A stretch of 64,000 bases of DNA, taken from contig OZ037768.1 of NCBI GenBank assembly GCA_964035545.1, positions 23,462,819 through 23,526,818 on the forward strand, read 5' to 3'. Position numbers and translations under genes: made by a program. This DNA comes from Bugula neritina. Its lineage: Eukaryota > Bryozoa > Gymnolaemata > Cheilostomatida > Bugulidae. Below, piece by piece: positions 11,301-22,100 of this stretch. Below the pieces are notes generated by a model. The model did no database searches. It was given only the letters and a program-made list of their open reading frames with translations, and was not told where the DNA came from. The first letter of the stretch is position 1; every line of letters starts with the position of its first letter.

Positions 11301-13213
11301 TCAGCTTTGCAGTATAATCTATTAATTTCATTGACTTGAGACACATAGCAAAACTTTACTTAATTTTAGTTGTTTTTCACTACCAGAGCATTTTGTTTAT
11401 AGAAAATCTTAAAAAAAACTATTTTCAAAAAAATTTTCAATTACAGAATTTTCAAGACGACAATCATCAGGAGGAAACAGACAGACAGAGCGGGTTTCAT
11501 ACTTTCAGCTGGGTGAGCTGCGGCTTGGTTGGATCTGGAGACGTGAGGATGAAGCAGTTGTGGCAGCAGCCAGCAAGTATGTTCTTAGCCTTGCTGAGCA
11601 GCTCTCTGTTGGCAGCGGACATAGTCTGAGAGAACGCAGCCGTACGGTAAGTGTGGGGGGAGGTCTGCACCCCCAAACATGATATACACATCAGTTTCTG
11701 ACACTCCAAACACAGTCGCTAGAAAATACAAACCAGATAGGTTGACATAATAGTAGTTTTAGAAATGGTAAAAAAGTTGCCTTCGTCATAAAACAATATT
11801 TATACAAACTACTGAAATACTTTACGGGAAGTGTACTGTGAAAAATAAAATTATAATAAAAATGTAGTTTCATGATACAAATTTGTACCAGAGGCATTTT
11901 AGTCCCATTGATTATAATATAGCAGTTGAGCAAAGTAATAGCATGATGATGGATATTGATAGAACTTTTAACTAAGGTAGTCAGAAATGATTTTCATGGA
12001 GTTTGAAACACGACCCAACCCACATTAGAGACGTGCCTGTTGGGCCTGTCGTAAGTTCAGATGGTAAACATACTATTATCAGGATATGCGGCAATAGGTG
12101 TATTCAATGTAATTAAAGTTTACGCAACAACTTCCTTGTAGCAGTGCCAATTATACTGTATATCTATTATATCGTAAATATTTCAACTCAAAACTAGTAT
12201 TATAGAACTGAGTAATCAATAAACCCATCAATACAGGATATTATCTGCATTTTGACTTAAAAATCAGCTAACCTTACCATAACTGCGCATTGCCGATTTA
12301 ACCGAGGAGAAATTCGAAATATTTTCAACTAAATGCAAATGTCCACAGTATACTTTTTCTGACTTAAATTTCGAACTACAAACTAGTGAAAAAAGAATGA
12401 ATGGCCATCTTTTATTATTTCTTTAATAATGACTTTGGTTAAATAATCTTCATCAAAACATTTTAGAAACAGAAGTATGAAGCAGTCATAAATCAAGTCA
12501 TAGGGTTTGGACTCAAACGCTTCACATGTCTACTTTCATGGAGCAGACATAGCTGCTTGTAGACTGAGTTCAAGGTGGGGGGGTGAACGGCTCTCCCACC
12601 CACTACACCGGAGCAGGTCAGATTTATGGCAATTTGTTTTTTAAGACCAGAAAAAAAAATTCTCAGGATTACAGCAAAACAACTCTGAAACTTTTGAATG
12701 AAAACCGGTTTTCTGTTCGTATGTGTTCTATGAATTAACGATTGGTACAGTGGGAAGGGGTTTGGACAACGTGCTACGTCAGCTAAGGTAGGGCATTGGT
12801 GATGTCAGGAAAGGCAGACGGCCACAGAGGCTCCTGCATTACTCCAACTCCTTAAATCAACACGGTATTGGGCAAAAAGATCCTATACGTTTACAGCTCT
12901 AATGGCAGAGAGTGAAAGCCATTCAAGCGTACAAGGAAGTAAATCTTATAAAGACTATTTGTTTTTCTTTTCTAGTTGCTAAGATTGTAACTTGCATGTT
13001 GCTAGATTTCTGTGACATACAAATTTTAAGTCAATACTATTTGAAAGTCTCCATATACACAAATACAAATATAAAGCAATATTTCAACACAATCCAGTAG
13101 CAAAACAAATGTACATGTTCACTCACTCTATCTTTTCTAGAAAGGGGACTGAATTTGAACTGACACTCGTGGCATCTGTTGAGAGGTGAGGCAGCAGAGT
13201 TATTGGCACCCAT
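5368..13213 (-). CDS. RNF34: RNF34/RFFL-type E3 ubiquitin ligase (FYVE-like + RING)
   Basis: Six minus-strand exons: 13127-13213, 11503-11718, 10626-10784, 7707-7850, 7257-7470 and 5368-5558, giving 336 residues (human RNF34 372, RFFL 363). The order is: MGANNS N-terminus; FYVE-like zinc finger with CxxC pairs CHEC, CLEC, CISC and the late CHNC (about 14-90); a first SAP-like helix pair [13 protein letters not shown] (about 102-134); a disordered linker; a second SAP-like segment [20 protein letters not shown] (about 223-256); and a C-terminal C3HC4 RING, CKIC to CPIC (289-323), ending KAVHIFRA. The family ubiquitinates caspases, p53-pathway and signalling proteins and sits on endosomal or plasma membranes. 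All junctions keep phase, and an in-frame TAA lies 13 codons upstream of the first Met. Vertebrates have two paralogues; this single gene could be the ancestor of both. Odd point: the start is a myristoylation-type sequence. Confidence 0.92.
5618..5845 (+). mobile_element. tRNA-derived SINE with (TGAG)n tail
   Basis: The head is tRNA-like: an A-box-like TGGTCTAGGGG at about 5626 and a B-box-like GGTTCAAACC at about 5670. The body includes TGATGTTAGGAAGAG...CAGTCATAATTGCTCCTG, and the 3' end is five TGAG repeats followed by Ts. It lies in the last intron of the RNF34 gene. Related body fragments occur at about 12.76, 31.77 and 48.12 kb. Confidence 0.72.
6960..7250. repeat. Degenerate TTCACTGTAGCT repeats next to RNF34 exon 5
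   Basis: The 12-bp motif TTCACTGTAGCT and near variants recur about seven times with uneven spacing, ending a few bases from the exon-5 donor at 7256. Confidence 0.6.
7890..7985. repeat. Short AGGGTAGAAGGA repeats near RNF34 exon 4
   Basis: About four imperfect copies of an AGGGTAGAAGGACAGGGT-like unit begin roughly 40 bp upstream (minus strand) of the exon-4 acceptor at 7851. Confidence 0.6.
8755..8840. repeat. Imperfect 34-bp triplicate in RNF34 intron 3
   Basis: Three imperfect copies of a unit containing ATATAGTCCAAGTATATATG. It sits in the long intron between exons 3 and 4 (7851-10625), which otherwise shows no gene. Confidence 0.55.
10521..10616. repeat. 32-bp x 3 array against RNF34 exon 3 donor
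   Basis: Three near-identical 32-bp units starting CTGAGTACAAGTAACATAG. The array stops 9 bp before the exon-3 5' splice site (minus strand, GT at 10625). The authentic junction AGA|GTGAGTTAGAGTCAG resembles the unit end AGAGTCAGAC. Confidence 0.9.
12740..12870 (+). mobile_element. SINE body fragment
   Basis: GGTGATGTCAGGAAAGGCAGACGGCCACAGAGGCTCCTG matches the body shared with the 5.7-kb and 48.1-kb copies. The tRNA head is poor or lost. It lies in RNF34 intron 1. Confidence 0.5.
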
Positions 13214-14787
13214 TCTGACAGCAGTCAGGGTATAGTAGCAGCAGTGTTGTTAGAGTCAGCGTATAGTAGCAGATGATATTCTCATAACCACTTGATCAAT
13301 GATAGAAGCTACAAGAAAAGAAATACCAAATCCAGAGAATAAATAACCGTCTCCTCGTTAAATTCAAGCTACAAAAATTAGAAGTCACAAATGGCACGAT
13401 ATACTTTCAGCAAATATTACTCTAACCTCTAAAAATTTTAGGCAGCTATTACAAGTATTAATGAGCTTGAAAACGAATTTAGTAACTGAAAGAATACTGA
13501 AATTAGACAGTTTCAGGAATAAGAAATCAAGTTTCGTAGACAAAGTAAAATACTACAAATGCCAAAATTATTGGCTAATCATAAAGACAGTGCTATTTTA
13601 AAACACTAACCAAGCCAGATTAACTTTGCTAAAGTGACAAAGACAGTAAAAGTGCAAATTGAAAGGCCACGATTTTCTACCATTAGACACCTTTAATATC
13701 CATAACAAAACTTAAACTTACTTTACCTAGAATAAAATCATGTAATCATATAATCATATAATTCCAATTATATAAGAAAGTAAAAACCTTTCATAAATAT
13801 TTAATGTAGAAGTAAATAAAACCGTTAGACACTTTGACTTTGGCATTGCATAGAATATTTTTCAGTGCACAAAATATCATGATGGCCAGAGTGAGTACGT
13901 TTCAAGCTTTTTATTTAATTTAATTTTTTGAGCCTAAACCCAAAATAAGTCTAAGAATTTATATCTACTAAATTTCATATAACATATTTTGAAATAATAC
14001 CCATACTTGAAAGCCCATAACCATTAATCAACAATCATTGCAAAGTCTTAGTCTAGTGCAAAATTAAAATTCACAGTCATAACTGTGAGCATGAGTATCA
14101 CTATGACACTCAGCACATGTATTACACTTAATACTTGATACTACAGATAGTGATATTAATGAATAATAGTTTTACTCCTCACTGATATTTTTCATTATTT
14201 GGCTTTATTTTCAGTTGCAGTGAAATTCAAATTACTTTTTATAGTCTCGCAGTAATATAACACTTAGTCTTATACTCATAGCAAACCACAGTGATAAAAA
14301 TCATACTGATTTCCATAATCAAACTGAATACTGAATTAAATGCCAATCATATGCCAATGCATGTTAACAGTCATACTCGGTTTATAATGATAAGTAGTAA
14401 TGATAGTCTTAGTTAGTGCTGCATCCATACTCATGCTCATTTTGATACTGATACTCTATTAATACCTAGTCAGTCTACAATAACAATTACAAAATCAAAC
14501 TCGAATAGCAAATTTAAAAGAAAAATAATTCTAGTCTCATAGTTAATGAGAATACTGAAATACTGAAAGTGAAAAGACCCATAGACTTGCTCTTAGTCTT
14601 AGATTTAGAGTGATACTAGAAAAATTAATACTCACAATAGCAACAACTTATTATCATTATCATAATTACACTTACAGTTACAGTTATATTCTGATTCATA
14701 TCTAAATTTTTATACTCATACTGATAATTATTATTATGATCATTAGGATTATCATAACCATCATGATCAGGCATCAAGTATAATAAT

Positions 14788-14866
14788 AATTACTAATAAT
14801 AGTCTAATACGTTACTAATACTAATAGTAATACTAATACTAATACTAATACTAATAGTAATAGGTA
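14788..14866. repeat. Imperfect ACTAAT/AGTAAT hexanucleotide run
   Basis: Runs of TACTAATACTAATAGTAATA recur for about 75 bp in the RNF34-SH3BP5 intergenic region. Confidence 0.8.
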
Positions 14867-15897
14867 TTGATTACATTTACTTTTGTTCTTTTGAGATGTC
14901 GATTACCGTTGAGGCTTACCTTTAGCTTTCTTAAAAATAAATGCGTTCAGTTTCAAATCCCGTGACAGTTGGTGTTGCAACCTAAAGTAGAAGTTAAACT
15001 TTACTTTTAAAGTTTTATTAACAATGATATTTTACTTCCCTTTGGTTGAAATCAACAAAAAAGTGTAATACTAATTTGCGAGTCTTTTGTTGGTTATTAG
15101 TACTACTGTTAGTGTAGAGCAAAGTTGGATTTCATTTAAAAATTGATAGTAATGTTAATAATAGTACTGCTGTAGTAGTTGTTGTATTTGTAGTGACAGT
15201 GTTGTGTCTTAACTACGTGCAATTACGGAAAATGTTTCCAATTAATCACGTTACCTAAATGAACAGAAATTCGACTCGGCACATCACCACCACATGAGTG
15301 ATTGCACATGATATACCTATTATTACGCGGCACTGATACGGGTGTTACTTTTAGAATGTTGTGTTCCATTTCAGTAAAATAGACAATTTAGTGTGGTTCT
15401 AAGGCGTCACTTTATACGCGATAAATTATTGTTGTTTAAATTTGCGTTGGAAATTCCCATATTGCAACTGGTGGTGGCGGTTTTTGTGCGACTTTTTCTC
15501 ATGAATTATACAAATGCCACTTTTATTAAATCAGGTTTTCAAGTTTTTTCAAATTAGACTTATATTCTAAAAGTGTGTCTAGACAAAATCTTTAAAATTT
15601 GAAACCACTTCTATAATTCAATCAGTGTGTAAATCACTACTGTTTGCGATCTATCCATTAACCTTGTTGATTCATTACTAAAAGTTACATTTAACAAATT
15701 TGCACATATGTTACCTTTTGGTAGTGTAAGAAATAAGTGTTTAGACCATTTTCAAATAAAATGTTTGCAGGCAAGTGTGTCAAAATCAATGTAGACTTCA
15801 AGATAGAAAGAAGAGCTCTATAACTGCACAAGTCTATCAGTCAGGGAATCACATTTTAGCAAGGCAAATAAATTCACAGAAATACTAGTAAAATAAA

Positions 15898-15903
15898 TTT
15901 ATT
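15898..15903 (-). terminator. Candidate SH3BP5 poly(A) signal
   Basis: AATAAA on the minus strand, about 257 nt after the SH3BP5 stop codon. Confidence 0.45.
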
Positions 15904-16159
15904 ACATTTTAATATTGAAGGTTATTTTCAATTTAAACATTAAAAGATTGTCCACGGTTCAACATCAACCCTGTCAACAAGCCTGAAAATATTATGATTT
16001 GAACTGCATCACATATCACACGAGTGCTTCAACAAAAAACAAACATATAAAATAAAATGACATTATATCTAGTAGAACCGTAAGAAAACATGCTTGCAAA
16101 AGCAAATTATATTTACAAGACATTATAGAACTCAGTCTATAGAATAAGAAATTCGCAGG

Positions 16160-19100
16160 CTATACAATAGACTCATCATTATCTAGCAATTTCAGCACTT
16201 GTTCCAGTTTTAGGTTAGCTTCTTCAAAGGAAGGAAACTTCCCAATAGATCTCCTGGCCGTTTCATATGGCTTTTGGTAATGTGCCAGGGAGTCGGGCAG
16301 CGTGCTGTAATCTTCATGAGTTGATCTCCTCAGCTCCTCTTCATACGACCCGTCAAAGTACTGATTAGACATGGCGCTCTTCACTCCTTCGTCATCCAAA
16401 ACTGCGAAACTGTGAACGCTGCTAGAGTCGCTATCGATAGAGGACGACTCCTGGAGCAGACGTTTGGCCGAAAGTTTTATAGAGCCGGAGAGAACGCGTC
16501 TGTGTCTCATGGCTACTGGAGAAGCAGACGTGCTGCTGCATGCACTTTCAGATTTGCCAGTTTCCAGAGAGTAGACGCCATTTGTTATTATGCTAGTATC
16601 ATTTTCTAGTGAGAAGGAGTTGTCTGCCCTGTCAGCTGTTGCATCAGTAACAGGTAGTTTACTTGTAGGCTGAGTGGATGGAAAGACGGTTATTTTGATT
16701 TCCGGGAAAGCTACAGGCTGGTCGACATCACGTAGAGAAGTGTCAATCATTTCTTCAGTGCAGTCAGCACCAGTACTAACAGTGATAGTATTAGTATCAC
16801 TAGCAGTTTCAGTACCAGCACTAACAGTGGTAGTCGTAGTATCACTAGCAGTAGCAGTATTAGTATCATCAGCAGTGGTAGTATTAGTATCACTAACAGT
16901 AGTATCACTAGCAGTATTGTTACTAGCAGTATTGTTACTAGTACTACTACTAGCAGTAGTATTGTTGGTAGTGGTAGAACTAGGGCTAATAGTTGTAGTC
17001 GAGGCGCACACGGTGGCACTCGGTGAGATCAATGGAGTTAATTTCCTGTTACTTTTGGTTTCAGATCTGACTGGTGGGAATGAGATTATAATTTCAGCTT
17101 CTTGCTTATAGTCTATATTATTATTTTTAGTAGCCTTAGATTGATCACAAGGTGGCGGGGTGGGGCTTTCAGAGCCCACACCCGACTCACGAGTTCCGAG
17201 AGCTTTGCAAGCTTCTTTTTCTCGCCGGCTCTTGTGTATGTCTTCACTTATTGCCTCCAGGTTGCTAAGAGCTTTAGAGTAAAGGCTTTTAGTTGAATTG
17301 ATGTCACTCTGAAGTTTTTCAATAACCTGCTTTTGATTCTCTAAACTCGTGTGGAAGTTTGCCTTCATCTCATAATAAGGCCTACAATATAAAAATAATA
17401 TCAGTGGCAATAAGTTGGAATTGTCTGATCGAAAGCTTTACATAAAAAGTGAATAGCTTTCAAATGACAAAATAATTCATATTTATAGGTTTGTTTTTTA
17501 GACAAGCAGATAAATATTGACTGTGATTGTCAGTAATAACTAAAATATTGCTAAAATTTATTGAAATTATAAAAAGTGGTGGATCCAACACCCCCTGTAC
17601 AAATAACTTAGTAACACAGCGTGGGTCAGCCCCTGTTCACATTCACCATCAGCTACTGGAAGTGGTGTCGCTGTAATATTCATCTACCTGGGAAGGGAGC
17701 TAAACTCAGCTCCCCCTAACCACTAACCAGGAAATACTAAGGCTATCTACTACTTCACAATGCTAAGAAAGTGATAAGGGGGACAACCCTTTCCCAGACT
17801 AGTTGCATGAGTAGCTGTATCATAGACTCGGAGTACATACTTGGATTTGGAAATGGACCTTTTATGGTTCATATACTGAGTATTCACTTCCTGTTGTATG
17901 TCTGCATAGAGTTTGGCTGTCCTCTGATTCTCCCCCTCACTTATAACTCTCTCCCTCTCTGCATCCATCACCTACACATGTGTGAAATACTCTGTAGTAT
18001 TATATTATATACCAATGTATAACCTTAACAATAAATTATTGCGTTCAACTGTACAAAATACAGTTGATTGTGTAAAAAAATACCAGGGTAATATAAAAGC
18101 CTGCTGTGAAAAAACATGGCCATTTTACATCTTCGTCTTTTTATAATTTTTTTGCAAAATTCATTTAAATAATCATTTTTTTTCAAAACTGAGAAGCTTT
18201 GGTTAGCTCAGTCATTAGAAAATTATGTATCGAATAGCACGTGTGTATTTCTGCATAAAACTAGTGGCAGGTCTAATTTACCAAGCAAAACATCTTATGA
18301 CAGTATGTCTCAATAAGCATATATTCAAGAGAAGGGTCTCAATGTCATACATACATTAAGGCATTAAGGTGTGCTATTATGACTGAACAAAAACAATTTA
18401 GTTTGGGAGTTGTCAGTCTTTTTTAAACTAGCACAACTCTAAATGCTACAATGGCTGCTGAAGGACTCTAAAAATTCACAATTTAGTATATTTTTGAGCC
18501 TAATCTAAAGATGTATAATATAATTTTTATAAGAGGGTACCCATAGTAACAGCAAAAGTACTATTCATTCCCATTAAGTACTTTTCCACTAATTTCAAAA
18601 GGTGCTAACTTCTAACACTTGAAGCTGTATGTACTAGATAACAAGACATGAAGATGTGCACGTTGTGTAGTGGTGGGTGTAAGTAGAAGATACTAGTACC
18701 TATTATATGCTGAATATCACCACAACAATAGTCTATCCAGTATTAACAGTTAGTCATAGAGATAGAGAGCAGTAAAACAATCCACTATTGTCTACTCTAG
18801 TAAACACAAGTGCAATTGAGTTAGTCATTCCTTCAACTTGAAATTCAGTTTTCCCAATTTGTTGAGAGAGTTGAATAACTGTGAGTTGAACTGCTGTGAG
18901 TTAAATAACTGTGAATGTAATCCCTGTGAGTTTAAAGTGAAGAAACAGTAGCAAGTAATCCATATAATAGTAATAAATGCCACCAGCATATTCAGGCTGA
19001 GGACATCTTAAATTAAGTGAAAACACTAGCAGAATTAACTACAAAGCAACAATGTCAAATAACTAACCCAGTAATTCTATTTTTAATTTATTTCCCTAAA

Positions 19101-22100
19101 TATTAAAGCAAATAATATTTGTAATACTATAATAGTATAGTTAGAGAGCGTATTACTAAAATATAGACCAAGAAAGTCGTATATATAAACTATAGCAAAT
19201 TAATTCAGTGTAGATATGTAGTTGCAATAGAGTCAGTGTATTATAGGTTAGTTCAGGATATTGTCCATCACAATTTAACCAGTAGCTAGTAAAATAACAC
19301 GCACTATGCTTGATATTCAATATACTAAATTAATGCAGTTTATATATGTTGCCTTTACATGCTGGATATTTTACATTTCATTCTGTTACAACGTAGCCGG
19401 GTCACTGTACTTATATATAGAATATCGTAATAATTTAATGAATGAGCCAGTCAACACTGACACTGAAACATTTCCCCATCTTCCCCCACATACACAAGTT
19501 TGAAATGCCTCAGCAATGAATCGACTTAATATTGAAACTACAACTAAATCCCATTACAGTAACTGCATTATATTACAACACTGCGTAGACTGTGCTCTCT
19601 ATGTCAGCAACGCCCTGTCTATTCCTAGCACTTACTGCTCTATGTCACCCTACAGTGAATCACCTAAGCTAGCTCAACATTTATTAACAGTTTTGATTAA
19701 TGGGAGAGATGAAGATGGTAAGCCTTCTATTTATACAGCAAACTCGTGTGAGACAACAACATATAAATCATTTTCTCTCTTCAGCTAAATTTCTGTTTCA
19801 ATTAACAACTAGTCTAGAAAGTATTCCCACTATTTTCCGGCTGCAAACGCATACTGGTAATAATTTACAGGAACTATTACCAGAATATTTACTGCATGTT
19901 TCATGGTAATATCAGGTACCAGTATTTACCTGAATGAGATCTTATTCAGACCTAGTGACTATATTAGAGCATTACATATGATGTATATATAGCATAATAT
20001 TATTACATAATGTATGAATAATTTTATATCCGTTATATTAAACCATATATACATAATATATCATTGTATAGTTGAAAAAACAGGAGGGAATTTAATTCAG
20101 TTGTTTTATCACAGAGACACAGGGGAGAGTTAGTATGTTTGTCTCCCCTGGCAAGGAGTGTAGAGATCTCCCCCAGCAAGGAGTGTACAGATGAAGGGGG
20201 ACCCACCTTGATAGTGGCGTGGTTGAGCATCTCCTGCCACGCCGTGTCAAAGGAGGGTTTGTTAGAGAAGTACCCCTGTTCCGCCAGCTCCACCATCTCC
20301 CTGGCAGCTGCCTGCATGCTCATAGCTCGCTCAAATTTAGTGGCCGACTGGTACGCCTCTATCTGTACCTGCAACAGTAACCACAACAGTGTACCTGTAC
20401 CTGCAACAGTAACCACAACAGTGTACCTGTACCTGCAACAGTAACCACAACAATGTGCATTCAAGTACATAAGGGATATATCATTGCGTTAAGCAGTGAT
20501 TGAAACTACTTGAACTTTCATTGAATGTGAAACCACAATCACGGGCTTTCCATGTATCGATCTCAGATCGATCGTTTTTCCATGAGAGTGTCAGATCGAT
20601 CTCACAGAGTTAGCTCCTCTTAAGTGAAAAATACTTTAAGAGTATAATTTGCTGACCCATCCAACTGATTAAGGCTACTGCTGTCAAAAAACAAGATTGT
20701 TGCAGTCTAAAAATTAACGCCAGCTAAAAACTATACGCAGCAAATCTTTTAGCTTGGAGTAAATTGACCAATTTATAATAATCAATTTTAATTTTTTAGC
20801 TTGACAGCTTATATAAAATTAATAGCTGTCTTGCAGATTATTCATAAACCTACAGGATTGCTAGGCTTGAAATTACGCAGCAAATAGCTAATGAAAGTAA
20901 GTTTTACTAGCCATTTAAATTCAATTTAAATGCTCCCATTTTTTGTACCGCCTCCTACCGTCTATTACTTTATATAATTGAGTTTTTTTAATCATAGTAC
21001 TGAAAGTCAAAGTTTTGGCATCTGAAAATGTGGCTCTTGTAATTATTAAGTAATTTGCTTAGTAATTAACAATAAATTATCATTTTTATTAGCGGACGAA
21101 ATTTTAGCAAACAGTCTTTTTCTACTTCTCAGGTTGATCTTTCGTCTCTCCATGGTCTTATTGCCTTGAGATCGATCTGAGTTCGAGCTCTACAGACCGA
21201 CCAGCTCAGAACGACTGAGGTTGATCTTTGGCGTCTTTCCATGGATCGATCTCGGGGAGATCGATCTAAGATCGATACATGGAAAGCCGGTGAATTTCTA
21301 TTACCAATTGTATATCTATGTTATTGTTACATCACATAATACATGCATATACAATACCCCATACTATATTACATACTATATTATATACTATATACTACAC
21401 TATACTATATACTACACTGTACACTACACTATACTATATACTACACTGTATACTATACTATACTATATACTATACTATACTATATTATACTACACTATCT
21501 TATATACTATACTACATACTATACTGTATAGTGCATACAATAGTAAGCAAACACATGGCAATGTCACAGCTGGTATATATCAACACAGCCGCATCTACAT
21601 TATCATTGTATATACTATATTATATACAACAATAGCACAGCCATGACCTAACACTTATAATCATAACAATATAACTTACGCAGTAAACACATGGAGTAAA
21701 CACACATATGGGAGATTAGTGGTGATGTTTATGTAAATCTAACTTCTTATCACAGCTGTTTACAGAGTGAGTAAAATAATACTTCATTTCCTCATATTAA
21801 CAATCCACCTCAAGTTTTCACTGAGAGGTTAAACTTTATGCTAGCTGTGATATTATCATAATAAATAAGAATATTATGGTACAAGTTCCAGCCTTCTGTC
21901 ACATGCTAATTCTTGTATCAGTAGAAAGCTCAAGTGTAGACACATACACAGTATACATAATATATTATATACTGTAGACATATGTTATATACAGTAGACA
22001 TAATATTATATTATACACTGTATACATATATTATGCTGTAAACATATATTATACACTGTAGACATATATTATACACAGTAAACATATATTATACTCTGTA

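Larger units (their letters stand above)
13214..16159. other. Intergenic region between RNF34 and SH3BP5
   Basis: No gene is seen. The first part is the RNF34 5' flank. From 13740 there is AT-rich sequence with ATAATCAT repeats. From 14020 to 14880 cryptic simple repeats dominate (agtcatac, actaatagta), ending in an (ACTAAT/AGTAAT)n run at 14790-14865. On the minus strand an AATAAA at 15898-15903 could serve SH3BP5. Confidence 0.55.

Noticed and set aside
12495-12625. Possible further SINE (GGACTCAAAC and GAGTTCAAGG motifs)
   Set aside because: No clear A/B box spacing and no tail; too weak to list.
16674-17111. 145-codon plus-strand Val/Leu-rich ORF
   Set aside because: Shadow of the repeat-coded Ser/Thr tract of SH3BP5 on the other strand.
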